Assembly (NCBI RefSeq): GCF_003014495.1
Contig: NZ_PYGC01000002.1
Location: 682,001-746,000 of the forward strand
DNA: 64,000 bases
Source of the DNA: Prolixibacter denitrificans
GTDB taxonomy: Bacteria; Bacteroidota; Bacteroidia; Bacteroidales; Prolixibacteraceae
Reading direction: 5' to 3'
Numbering within the stretch: position 1 is the stretch's first letter; each line of letters starts with the position of its first letter. Both the position numbers and the translations under genes were made by a program. Below the pieces are notes generated by a model. It was given only the letters and a program-made list of their open reading frames with translations, did not search any database and had not been told where the DNA came from. Of the stretch, positions 33,694-42,589 are shown piece after piece.

Positions 33694-34638
33694 ATGAAAG
33701 CAATGATATTAGAAGAATTCGGAGGAGTGGAGAACCTGAAAATGGTGGATATACCGACTCCGACCGTTGCCTGGGACGAAGTACTGGTCCAGGTGAAGGC
33801 CATTAGCATTAACCCGGTGGATGTAAAGGCCCGGAAAGGTTATTCACTGAATTCCATCTTGTCCAAATGCAAACCGGTTATACTGGGATGGGATATCTCC
33901 GGTGTGGTGGTCAAAACCGGCTCGGGAGTTGACCAGTTCGGGATAGGAGATGAGGTCTTCGGAATGGTCAATTTTATGGGACATGGCAAGGCGTACGCCG
34001 AATATGTGGCAGCTCCGGCTGCGCACCTCGTGAAGAAGCCCAAAGGGATTTCTCACAGCGAAGCAGCGGCCAGTTGCTTGGCGGCCCTCACCGCCTGGCA
34101 GGCTTTTACCCATTTCGGGAAATTAAAAAAAGGCGACCGTGCCCTGATTCATGCCGCATCGGGCGGTGTCGGTCATTTTGCCGTTCAGATAGCCAAATAC
34201 CTGGGCGCTTATGTGATTGGAACCTCTTCGGCGCCAAACCGCGATTTTGTGTTGCAATTGGGCGCCGATGAACACATCGACTACCGTGAACAGCCCTTTG
34301 AGAAGGTGGTGTCAGACATCGACTTTTGCCTCGAAGCCATGGGAAGGGGAAATTTCGGGCGTTCGGTAGAAGTGGTAAAACAAGGCGGGACCATTGTCAA
34401 TCTTCCTTCCGGATTGACTGAAGAGGAGAAACAAAAGGCGCAGGATAAACAGCTTCAGGGCAGTTTCTTTATGCAGGTTTTTTCGGGCCGCGAAGATATG
34501 CAGGTCATTGCCGATATGCTCGAAAAAGGGCGACTCAAACCCCATATCTCACATACCTTCCCGTTCGACCAGCTGGCCGATGCCCATCGGCAGGTTGAAA
34601 GTGGCCGAACCGTAGGAAAAGTTTTAGTGACGTTGTAA
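33694..34638 (+). CDS. NADP-dependent MDR oxidoreductase (quinone-reductase-like)
   Basis: The start at 33694 (MKAMILEEFGG) gives 314 residues and the standard N-terminus; the longer frame adds eight unlikely residues. The protein is a zinc-independent medium-chain reductase. It has GroES-like domain motifs PVDVKARKG and GWDISGVVVKTGSGV, the nucleotide-binding HAASGGVGHFAVQIAKYLGA near residue 150, and the C-terminal FDQLADAHRQVESGRTVGKVL. It probably reduces a quinone or an alpha,beta-unsaturated carbonyl with NADPH. It stands alone between two copies of repeat C. Confidence 0.9.
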   Translation: MKAMILEEFGGVENLKMVDIPTPTVAWDEVLVQVKAISINPVDVKARKGYSLNSILSKCKPVILGWDISGVVVKTGSGVDQFGIGDEVFGMVNFMGHGKAYAEYVAAPAAHLVKKPKGISHSEAAASCLAALTAWQAFTHFGKLKKGDRALIHAASGGVGHFAVQIAKYLGAYVIGTSSAPNRDFVLQLGADEHIDYREQPFEKVVSDIDFCLEAMGRGNFGRSVEVVKQGGTIVNLPSGLTEEEKQKAQDKQLQGSFFMQVFSGREDMQVIADMLEKGRLKPHISHTFPFDQLADAHRQVESGRTVGKVLVTL

Positions 34639-34647
34639 ATTCGCCAA

Positions 34648-34721
34648 CCTGACAGTGTCCTGAGACCTATCGGCGTTTAGAAAGGAAACCCTGTCGGTGG
34701 TTGCAAACCCCGACAGTGGTT
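34648..34721. repeat. Dispersed repeat C, copy 2
   Basis: Nearly the same as 33383-33458 and starting 10 bases past the stop codon of the oxidoreductase gene. Blocks CCCTGTCGGTGG and CCCCGACAG are mutually complementary, so transcripts can fold. Confidence 0.8.
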
Positions 34722-35241
34722 GGGCAGAGGTCGTTATCCCTAAGCGATGATATGTTCATTACTCCGGCGAAACCCGACTCAGACCGAAGGTTTGAAATCC
34801 CAAAATCGCCGATAGGCGATAAGTGTGCGGGCCCGTCAAAGTCGCCCGGGCCGGAGAGAGCGGGAATGGTTTTGCGCGGGAATTCAGGGATGTGGGCTCG
34901 CAAAGCAAAACCATGACGCGGGCTGAAGGATCACTTTGACTTGACCTTTTGGTTCTTTTGTGTCAAGACAAAAGGACATAAAAACAATTTCCTCAAGCCT
35001 TTTCGACGTTGTCAGGCATAAAACTACGATCAGTTTATATCCCAAAGAAATAAAATGACTCACTGTCAATACCCTCAAAATGTCATAGTCTGTATGTTAT
35101 ACAACTACCGGAATACGCGGGATTCAGCGAAACTAAACCCATATCAGGCTTGTTTAAAAGGGCACCAATAAAACGAAAGCAATAAACGAACAGGACGAAC
35201 TGAATACATTCCCGTATTTGGTTCCATTAAATTCAAACTGA
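34722..35241. other. Gene-free stretch before the methionine gamma-lyase gene
   Basis: About 520 bases hold no credible gene. A GC-rich part (34790-34920) contains short palindromes, e.g. GCCGATAGGC and GGGCCCG. A segment near 34930-34990 would read as FDLTFWFF followed by Cys-Val-Lys in one frame and looks like an old protein remnant or dispersed element. I see no recognisable riboswitch before the sulfur amino-acid gene. Confidence 0.5.
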
Positions 35242-36449
35242 ATGGGAAATAAGAAATTTGATCCGGCTACCCGGATTCAGCGGCTGGAGAATTTTGGTGA
35301 GTTCGGAGGCGTCAATCCTTCCATTACCGATAGCAGCACGTTTACCTTTATGGATGCGCAAACCATGTTAGATACTTTTCATGGTGAAACCGAAGGCTGC
35401 TTTTTATATTCGCGCCACTGGAATCCCAGCAACAAAGCTTTATCGGATGCTGTGGCGGCTATGGAAGGCACCGAAGGCGCCTGGGTAACCGGCTCGGGGA
35501 TGAGTGCCATTACCACCGTTCTGCTGCAGTTGTGCAATGCCGGCGATCACATCGTGACCAGTGTCACCACGTACGGAGGAACCTATGCTTTTCTGAAAAA
35601 CTACCTGCCCAAATTCAATATCGACGTTACGTTCGTGAATATCTCCGATTTGGAATCGGTGGAAGCGGCCATTCGCCCCAACACGAAATTGATTTACACC
35701 GAAAGTGTGACCAACCCGATGTTGCAGGTTTCCGACATTCCCAAACTGAGCGAGATAACCAAAAAGCACGACATCCAACTGGTCGTCGATAACACGTTTA
35801 CCCCGATGATTCTCTCCCCGTTCCTGTTGGGAGCCGATATTGTCGTCTATTCGATGACCAAGTTTATCAACGGGAAAAACGATGGCGTTGCCGGGGCTAT
35901 CTGTGCCAGCAATGAGTTCATCAAAGCCATTAGCGATGTGAACGACGGAACCGCCATGTTGCTGGGGCCGGTGTTGGACCCGATGCGTTCTTCCAGTATC
36001 CTGAAAAACCTGCATACACTCCATGTGCGGATGATGCAACACAGCAAAAACGCCATGTACCTGGCCAAACGGTTCCGGGAAATTGGTTTGAAATTCAGCT
36101 ACCCGGGCTTGCCCGAACATCCCGACCATGAACTCATCAACAGCATCCGGAATGAAGAATTTGGCTACGGCGGTATGATTGCCATCGATATGGAAACGGC
36201 CGAGCGGGCAGCCAGTCTCATGGAGTTGATGCAGCAACGAGGCGTTGGTTATCATGCCGTCAGCCTGGGCTATTTCAAAACCCTGTTCAGCAATTCCGGT
36301 AAATCACCAGCAGCGAAGTGCCCGAAGAGGTGCAGCATGCTATGGGCATGTCGCCCGGCCTGGTTCGTTTCTCGGTAGGCCTGGATCACGATATCGAAAG
36401 CACGTACAATTTGATCCATTCGTGCCTGAAGGATTTGAATTTCATATAG
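35242..36449 (+). pseudogene. Methionine gamma-lyase-type PLP enzyme, frameshifted near the 3' end
   Basis: The open frame reads as a Cys/Met-metabolism PLP enzyme with GSGMSAI, the PLP-lysine region SMTKFINGKNDG (near residue 213) and SLGYFKTLFS. After GK (about 36303) it departs into an unrelated tail ending at 36378. Adding one base near 36304-36306 restores STSSEVPEEVQHAMGMSP, then LVRFSVGLDHDIESTYNLI and a stop at 36449, as expected for methionine gamma-lyase (about 402 residues). So a single-base deletion, real or a sequencing error, removes the last 45 or so residues, including conserved SxxxE and RFSVG motifs. An intact enzyme would split methionine to methanethiol, ammonia and 2-oxobutyrate. 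Confidence 0.88.
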
Positions 36450-36460
36450 TGCGAGCTAAA

Positions 36461-36770
36461 CACCCCGTCAGCGGTTAAAAACCCTGACGGTGGTTGTTGC
36501 AACGGACACAAAAAACCTGACAGGTTTTTGAGAACCTGTCAGGTTTGTAACCATGCTGACAGGTGGGGCAACACAGGCCGAAGGTCTGGAATTCCACAGC
36601 CCGGGGCAACGCCCCGGGTAAAGGACGATAATGCAATTCGAAGCCTGAAGGGCTTCAACATCTCGAAACGAATTCGAAGAAAGTCCCAGCCCTACAGGCT
36701 GGTTGTTTATATCATACGCCTTTGTCTTGGGGCGTTGTCCCAAGCTTTGTGATGTGAGCCTTTCAGGCTC
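36461..36770. repeat. Composite dispersed hairpin repeat, copy 1 (gap 36450-37223)
   Basis: The stretch strings together several self-complementary blocks: CCCGTCAGCGG with CCCTGACGGTGG, AACCTGACAGGTTTT with AACCTGTCAGGTTTG (36515-36547), GAAGCCTGAAGGGCTTC, AGCCCTACAGGCT, TTGGGGCGTTGTCCCAA and GAGCCTTTCAGGCTC. The last part (from 36687) recurs at 38374-38456 and inverted at 57488-57575; the first part recurs at 38268-38358. The remainder of the 774-base gap holds an inverted piece of repeat C, an orphan AATCCCG/CGGGATT hairpin (36852-36884) and no gene. Confidence 0.8.
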
Positions 36771-36806
36771 ATCCTGCCGGATATTTATCCAAACTCGCCC
36801 AGTATG

Positions 36807-36843
36807 AAAACCACTGTCGGGGTTTCCAACCACCGACAGGGTA
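36807..36843. repeat. Inverted partial copy of repeat C
   Basis: The reverse complement of this segment matches CCCTGTCGGTGGTTG and the following CCCCGACAGTGG of the copies flanking the oxidoreductase gene. Confidence 0.7.
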
Positions 36844-37223
36844 GCACAAAAAATCCCGACAGGCTATTATAACCCGCCGGGATTCAATTTTACTAACCCA
36901 CTAAACCGGTATTTAATACCCCCTTCTTCACTACTATTCCCGCCTGCTATTCCGATATCAACTTCCTTCTGTTGAAAACTTCTGAACATAAAATCAAAGA
37001 AAAATATACGAATCGAAGAAGGATGATCGTTAACATAAAAAAACCCGGATAAGTATTAAGAGTAATCTGGGATCAGACCAAACATGCCTACAGTCCGTCG
37101 ATTAACAACGCGCAACCAGCTCTTTAGGTATTATAAAAATAATGCCGAAGCTATTTATACCAATAATTGGCAAACAACAACATAACTCAAATCAAACGCG
37201 CTCTTTAGCGAAAATGCATTACC

Positions 37224-38222
37224 ATGAAAATGAAAAAGAATCTAATTTACTTGCTTACTCTTGTAGTCTTTTCAGTAAGTTCAACAGCCGTAGCATACGG
37301 ACAAACTTCGAGAACCACAGAAGGCCCTTCCCGGCAGGCCAAAATAGAAGATGCCAAAATGATTAAAGACCGTACGCTACTCGTGGTCTTAACCGATAAT
37401 CCGGACTTTGACCAAAAGATTAATTACGTAGTTCATAAATACTGGACATTTAGCAGAAATATTGTATTTGTCGCATCCGATGACCTGAAAAAAACGCTCA
37501 ATGAGAAGGAGACAAAGTACGCAGTATTGCTGATTAATAGAGTGCTAGTAACAGAAACGAACAAATGGGGTCAACCCGTATTCAGAAATAAATTTATTCG
37601 TTTTTCAATCAAGCTGGGCGAAAAACTGAATAAAAGGAGAGCGGTATATTATCAAGATGTTGCCTATTCCGATGAAGACCGGCAATCAAAAAAAGTCAAG
37701 CTATTCAAGAGGGATAAGGCGGAGCACCCATTTGATTTGGATGACAAGGAGATTCTGTTTGCATTGGATCAAATTCAGAATCACCTCATTGCTCGCTTCG
37801 AAGGAAAGCAGCGATTGACGATTGCCTGGGAACCTCTTGCCAACTCTGGAAAACTGGCCACCAAAACCTTACTCATTGCCAGAAAGGATATGGATAAAAA
37901 ATTAACTGAACAAGACATTCGTGACACCTATCCGTATCCATTTAAAATAGTCGATCAAAAGGAGATAGAGCAAGCCTATTTGTCCCGAAATAAGGACGAT
38001 GCTTTTGTAGAATTAGCGCCCTTTGGATACGCCAACGGCATAATGAGTCAGTACGTGGTTAATTGCGAAAATGGTCAACTTCTCAGTGTTGGTGCCGAGG
38101 ATAATGGTTTGGGGTATAAAAACTATGTTAGCAAAGGCCATTTACGGGCCTACGTCCGACATGCCAATCTTGGGAAAAAAGGAATAACCAAGATGATATC
38201 AAAAAGCGACGCCAAGTATTGA
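37224..38222 (+). CDS. Exported protein of unknown function
   Basis: The 332-residue product has a signal peptide (KKNLIYLLTLVVFSVSSTAVAYGQ) and an otherwise soluble, charged chain. Features are a DRTLLVVLTDNPDFDQKINY segment, repeated Lys/Arg-rich helices and a C-terminal VNCENGQLLSVGAEDNGLGYKNYV region. No family is recognised. It is more AT-rich than the genes up to 36.4 kb and is bounded on both sides by composite repeats, so it may be an acquired accessory gene. No operon partner is visible. Confidence 0.8.
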   Translation: MKMKKNLIYLLTLVVFSVSSTAVAYGQTSRTTEGPSRQAKIEDAKMIKDRTLLVVLTDNPDFDQKINYVVHKYWTFSRNIVFVASDDLKKTLNEKETKYAVLLINRVLVTETNKWGQPVFRNKFIRFSIKLGEKLNKRRAVYYQDVAYSDEDRQSKKVKLFKRDKAEHPFDLDDKEILFALDQIQNHLIARFEGKQRLTIAWEPLANSGKLATKTLLIARKDMDKKLTEQDIRDTYPYPFKIVDQKEIEQAYLSRNKDDAFVELAPFGYANGIMSQYVVNCENGQLLSVGAEDNGLGYKNYVSKGHLRAYVRHANLGKKGITKMISKSDAKY

Positions 38223-38267
38223 GACCATGTCATCCTTTTCAGGGTAACATGTTTGTGGTTTCGGACA

Positions 38268-38456
38268 ACCCCGTCAGTGGTTAAAAACCCTGACGGTGGT
38301 GGTTGCAACAGGCACAAAAAACCCTGACAGGTTTTCGAGAACCTGTCAGGTTTGGAATCACACAGACCATACCAGCCCTACAGGCTGGTTGTTTATATCA
38401 TACACCTTTGTCTTGGGGCGTTGCCCCAAGCTATGGATTTGGAGCCTTTCAGGCTC
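38268..38456. repeat. Composite dispersed hairpin repeat, copy 2
   Basis: It repeats the same block order as the copy at 36461, minus the middle section: CCCGTCAGTGG, CCCTGACGGTGG, the ACCTGACAGGT inverted pair, AGCCCTACAGGCT, TTGGGGCGTTGCCCCAA and GAGCCTTTCAGGCTC. The two copies flank the 37224-38222 gene in direct orientation. Confidence 0.8.
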
Positions 38457-38500
38457 GACAGATTAGGCTAAAGCCCTTCAATACAAAGGCATCCTTTTCA

Positions 38501-38768
38501 CCCCCGGATGAATCCGGGGGCAATTGATTCAATACATCGAAACAGTTCTCCTTTCAGAAAACTTGAATTGCCCCTGACTTTAGTCGGGGGTATTGGGAGC
38601 ATTAAATTTTTCTTTGGCTTTAGCCTAATCATTCAGAAGCCGGAAAGACTCCTCCGGAGTCCCATATTGTTAGAATCCATTCGTTCTCGACAAACATTCG
38701 ACCCCAGCCGGGGTCGCACATCGATTTCCTGTTCCGTTTTTTAACAACATAACATCCCATCCGGGATG
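38501..38768. repeat. Cluster of unrelated perfect hairpins (gap 38223-39264)
   Basis: Short perfect palindromes follow one another: CCCCCGGATGAATCCGGGGG (38501-38520), CCCCTGACTTTAGTCGGGGG (38571-38590, one wobble), GGCTTTAGCC (38616-38625), GACTCCTCCGGAGTC (38647-38661), GACCCCAGCCGGGGTC (38700-38715) and CATCCCATCCGGGATG (38753-38768). Stems are 4-9 bp with 2-4 base loops, each with a different stem. Beyond 38769 the gap contains an AT-rich stretch with one weak 84-codon minus-strand frame (38805-39059) that I do not accept as a gene. Confidence 0.75.
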
Positions 38769-39202
38769 AAAAAACACCATCAGAATTTTAAAATTTCGCT
38801 CCCTCTATTTTACGTAATGTTGTATTTGGAGGTAGGCTGTAGCTTCGTCGTTCCTTCGTTCTTCCTTCGTCGGAGCTACCATGCTTGATTTAACAATAAG
38901 TGTCTTTTGAAGAACCCACTTTGAGAATAGCTTTGAGAGGTCCGAAACAGACATTCGTAAGGATAAAGGGTTTCTTATGTTTTGAAGCAGTTTTTGGCTA
39001 GGTGGGATAGGATATGGCCGCTGTTTATGGGAGTTTTCAGTCTCAAATTTGGCTATCAACTGAAAAGTGTTGAAAAGTAAATACGAAAAGAAAGGAGTAA
39101 AGCGTTAAATTATAAAACTTTTGACTGAAAAGTACAGCAAATATAGCTTGAACTTACTACTATCAGGAAATTTATACACAATTTTCTTTGACAAGACTAT
39201 TG

Positions 39203-39217
39203 ATTGCAACATGCAAT
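39203..39217. promoter_or_regulatory. Perfect 6-bp inverted repeat, operator candidate
   Basis: ATTGCA and TGCAAT separated by three bases lie 48 bases upstream of the YbjN-like gene. The symmetry and spacing suit a dimeric regulator, but no regulator gene is adjacent. Confidence 0.25.
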
Positions 39218-39264
39218 TGTGTCTAATACGAAAAATTAACTAACAAAAGTAAAACCGGGTAAAA

Positions 39265-39804
39265 ATGGCAAGTAACTTAAATGAAATCTCAAGATTCTTT
39301 TATGAAGAAGATTTGCGCTTCAAAACAAATCAAAATGATAATTCGATCATCTCTGGATTTGCAACTTCAAATTATATCAATCCAGATGGGGAGAAAAATC
39401 TATTAATGGTAGTGAAACTCGAAGAGGATGGCAAATACATTAAAATTTTTGCCCCAAACGCATTCTTAGTTCCCCAAGATAAGGCATCGTTATTTGCCCA
39501 AGTATGTGGAATGATTCAGTGGAAAACCAAACTTATCCAATTCGAGTACGACAATACTGACGGAGAGGTTAGACCAATTATTGAATTTCCCATTGAAGAT
39601 TCCACATTGACAAAAAAACAATTAATGAGATGTGTGCATGGGATGATTCTTATTCTTGACGAATATTTTATGACATTGGATCGTACTATCAAACATGGAA
39701 TTATTGAATTTGCAGATGAAAATTCTGAAAATCAATTAGCGGTCCTGTTAGACGCCTTGCCCGCAGAACTATTAGAAGAAGTATTGAGACAAAAACGAAG
39801 ATAA
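39265..39804 (+). CDS. YbjN-like cytoplasmic protein
   Basis: The 179-residue protein has no signal peptide. Its alternating beta/alpha pattern resembles YbjN/type III secretion chaperone-like folds: LLMVVKLEEDGKYIKIFAPNAF (about 46-68), a central QWKTKLIQFEYD strand, and a helix-rich C-terminus. I assign the family with moderate confidence only. The role is unknown; YbjN proteins are linked to stress or partner-protein binding. The coding sequence is AT-rich, like its neighbour, and the two genes are 56 bases apart in the same direction. Confidence 0.75.
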   Translation: MASNLNEISRFFYEEDLRFKTNQNDNSIISGFATSNYINPDGEKNLLMVVKLEEDGKYIKIFAPNAFLVPQDKASLFAQVCGMIQWKTKLIQFEYDNTDGEVRPIIEFPIEDSTLTKKQLMRCVHGMILILDEYFMTLDRTIKHGIIEFADENSENQLAVLLDALPAELLEEVLRQKRR

Positions 39805-39860
39805 TTCAACCTAGCTGGGTTACAAATAAGTTAGGTGCAAGCTGGAAATAAGACTAAAAT

Positions 39861-40751
39861 ATGCTAAGTTGTCTTGCAAAGATGCATTATTATCTACCAG
39901 AGGAAGAAACTCATGTAGAATTTTACGAACCTTTATCCGATGAAGATTACCATAAAATTGAGACTTCATTAAATTTAGTAAGTGAATTTCGATATTATAA
40001 AAGATTAAAAGAATTTGTTGTCTTAAATTTTAAGGAAATAACTGCTTTTCTAGATAATTCTCCTAAAAAAATAACGGAGGTTAAGTTTTCAGTAGATTAT
40101 ATCAAAAGTACAGATGTCGAGTTTGTAAAAATAGAATTGAATCGATTACTAATGAATTATCTTTCATCCATCCGGACATACCTAGATCATTCTGAAACTA
40201 AGTTGAAAAAAAGGTATGGTAAGTCTTCTTCAGAATTTGACAATTTTAAAAAGAGTACAAATAAGCTTTATGATAATAAATTTGCTTATAGGTTTATTTA
40301 TAAACTGAGGAATTACGCCCAACATATTGAGCTTCCAATTTCAAAAATTGGATATGAAACTCAAAGAGTTATGAAAAGTCAAGAAATCCGAAGAACTCTT
40401 ACACCATATTTCGATAGAGACGAGTTATTAACAAAATATTCAGATTGGGGCGTTGTTGAGGATGATTTACTCAGAGAAAAAAGAACATTTCCCTTAATGT
40501 CAATTATAGAACAAATGACTGATTCCATTTTAAAAGTTGCGGAAGTGGTAGAAAAAGACATTAGGAAAAGCTTTTCACTACCCTTGAAAGAAGTTTTGTG
40601 TATGATAGAAAATAAAAGTAGTGAAAGAGGAATGGTTTTTTTAGCTCGCGATATCAAGAAAAACTCAAAAGGAGAAGTCATTCTGTATACTAATGTCTTC
40701 TTACCAATTAACGAAATGAGAGAAATCCTGAATGAAAGTACTGAATCCTAG
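39861..40751 (+). CDS. Hypothetical protein with HEPN-like R-x4-H motifs
   Basis: The 296-residue protein is very AT-rich and largely helical. Two R-x4-H motifs are visible: RTYLDH (Arg105, His110) and RNYAQH (Arg150, His155), the latter in the setting KLRNYAQHIELPI. R-x4-6-H at the end of a helix is the catalytic signature of HEPN ribonucleases found in toxin-antitoxin and phage-defence systems. A polar residue follows Arg150 (Asn), as is usual in HEPN. The rest matches nothing I recognise. The first Met could also be the internal Met8. Base composition and the repeat-rich surroundings suggest horizontal acquisition (inference). Confidence 0.72.
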   Translation: MLSCLAKMHYYLPEEETHVEFYEPLSDEDYHKIETSLNLVSEFRYYKRLKEFVVLNFKEITAFLDNSPKKITEVKFSVDYIKSTDVEFVKIELNRLLMNYLSSIRTYLDHSETKLKKRYGKSSSEFDNFKKSTNKLYDNKFAYRFIYKLRNYAQHIELPISKIGYETQRVMKSQEIRRTLTPYFDRDELLTKYSDWGVVEDDLLREKRTFPLMSIIEQMTDSILKVAEVVEKDIRKSFSLPLKEVLCMIENKSSERGMVFLARDIKKNSKGEVILYTNVFLPINEMREILNESTES

Positions 40752-40918
40752 ATTGGCAAGCGCCAAACAGCTTAAATAAATAATTACCTCAGATTTTCCT
40801 ATTCGGATATTAATTCAAATTAATAAAACTCAATGCCACAGCGGAAAATCGGACAATTTTCCACTACCGTTCATTTTATGCGCTCAGACGAATCACCCCT
40901 CAGCAAGGGGTAAACAAC

Positions 40919-42175
40919 TTATTTCAGTAAAAACCTCGCGGTCCTTCTGCTGCGCTGCTCCACAAAAATACTGCGCCCGGAGGTGTGCCGCTCGATTTCC
41001 TCGTCGGTGTAATTCCGGATGGTGAGTAGATCGAGGCCGTTGTTGTAGCGCACGTCAAAATCTTCCTCCAGCTCTTCCATCAGGGTTTCAAAGTCGTGGT
41101 CGGGCTTGGTCACCGCCACCGACAAACTCAGCGCCGACTGCTGTACCATGTTCACCTCGATGCGGTAGCCGGCCAGCGTGGAGTAGATGTGGCCGATGGA
41201 AGCCTCGCCCATAAAGGAAAAGTCCTTGGGCGAGATGGTGAGCAGCACCTGGTTTCGTTTCAGAATGAAAATCGGGGTGTGTTCATCGGGATGCATTTCG
41301 CCGCCAATCACCGTCCCGATTTCGCCGGCCTGCAGGAACGACCGCACGTACAACGGAATATTCTTCTCGAACAGCGGCTTCATGGTTTTCGGGTGAATCA
41401 CCTTCGCACCGAAATAAGTCAACTCCACCGCTTCCCGGTAGGTTAACCGCTCCAGCTTCAGCGTGGCATCGAAATACTGCGGGTCGGCATTCAGGATACC
41501 CGGCACATCTTTCCAGATGGTCACACTTTCGGCATCGAGCAGATGACCGAAGATAGCCGCCGTAAAGTCGGAACCTTCCCGCCCGAGCGTAGTCGTCAGA
41601 TTCGAAGTGGTTGACCCGATGAAACCCTGGGTGACGTAACATTCCTCATCTTGGAAATTAACCATCTCTTTGGTCAGCTCTTCCGACAGCTCGTAATCGA
41701 TGACAGCCTTCCGCCAGGTGTCGTCCGTGCGGATGCAACCACGCGCATCCATCCAGCGACAGGGAAATCCGTTCTCGTTCAGGTACGCACTGACAACGCG
41801 GGTCGACAACAACTCACCAAACGAGACAATCTGGTCGTATTCGTAATCGTAATTTAGCGAAGGCGGTACTGAAACACTGCTGACCAGCCGCTCGAATTCG
41901 TCGTTTACCTCGTTGCGTACGGGGCTTTCCGTGTCGGGGAACAGCTCGTCGATAATGGCGAAGTGCTCCGATTTGATGGTTTCGATGTGCTCCCACAACG
42001 CTTCGTCGCCCGAAAAATAGGTGCGCACCACTTGTTCCAGCGCATTGGTCGTTTTCCCAATGGCCGAAACGACTACCACCAGCTCTTCGTCGCGGAAGGA
42101 TTGTAAAATAGTTGCCAGGTTACGAATGGCCGCGGCATCTTTCACCGAGGCACCACCAAATTTGAATATTTTCAT
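40919..42175 (-). CDS. lysC: Aspartate kinase
   Basis: The 418-residue monofunctional enzyme starts with KFGGASVKDAAAI, has the conserved FGELLSTRVVSAYL segment, TTTLGREGSDFTAA near residue 190, and a C-terminal ACT pair (LTISPKDFSFMGEA and the following half). It phosphorylates aspartate in the first step of lysine/threonine/methionine (and diaminopimelate) synthesis. There is no fused homoserine dehydrogenase. A hairpin ACCCCT/AGGGGT (40895-40911) lies just past the stop but lacks a T-run. Confidence 0.95.
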   Translation of the reverse strand: MKIFKFGGASVKDAAAIRNLATILQSFRDEELVVVVSAIGKTTNALEQVVRTYFSGDEALWEHIETIKSEHFAIIDELFPDTESPVRNEVNDEFERLVSSVSVPPSLNYDYEYDQIVSFGELLSTRVVSAYLNENGFPCRWMDARGCIRTDDTWRKAVIDYELSEELTKEMVNFQDEECYVTQGFIGSTTSNLTTTLGREGSDFTAAIFGHLLDAESVTIWKDVPGILNADPQYFDATLKLERLTYREAVELTYFGAKVIHPKTMKPLFEKNIPLYVRSFLQAGEIGTVIGGEMHPDEHTPIFILKRNQVLLTISPKDFSFMGEASIGHIYSTLAGYRIEVNMVQQSALSLSVAVTKPDHDFETLMEELEEDFDVRYNNGLDLLTIRNYTDEEIERHTSGRSIFVEQRSRRTARFLLK

Positions 42176-42333
42176 TTCCCTAAGGTTTTTGTCACCCGAA
42201 CCCCGAATTACTGGAGCCCTAAAGGTACTTCACTATAAAACGATGCTTTTGCTACTTCACCCCTAAAGAGGGGTTCCGAAAAAGAGATCAAACATTTAAA
42301 AACTATCAAATTGAAAGTAACCATCAGAATTTC

Positions 42334-42392
42334 ACCCCTAAATCCCCTAAAGGGGACTTTAAGCCGCCCCTTTAGGGGAGGTTTGGAGGGGT
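42334..42392. repeat. Dispersed repeat D, copy 2 (gap 42176-42589)
   Basis: Nearly identical to 11667-11725 in the same orientation. The 414-base gap upstream of the aspartate kinase gene otherwise holds related fragments with CCCC/GGGG palindromes (about 42530-42570) and no gene or clear promoter. Confidence 0.8.
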
Positions 42393-42589
42393 AAACGGAA
42401 GGTCCGGTTGCAATTTGTAAGTTTTAATTTTGCAGTGAGCCCCTTCTCAATCTCTTCGATGATGGATTCAGCAAAATATCAAAAATTTCATCCTCATTAG
42501 ATAAGCGCACTGCAATTGCACGCTTGCACTACCCTTAAGCCCCTTCAGGCCCCGAATTCTCGGGGTGGGGTAAAAAACAAATAATCATA

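Noticed and set aside
34722-35241. SAM riboswitch before the methionine gamma-lyase gene
   Set aside because: No conserved SAM-aptamer helices or core motifs could be found by eye.
36245-36478. 77-codon frame over the end of the methionine gamma-lyase gene
   Set aside because: It is not the frame that restores the conserved C-terminus.
38805-39059. 84-codon minus-strand frame
   Set aside because: Lies in AT-rich repeat-laden DNA and ends in a segment that looks like a dispersed intergenic element.
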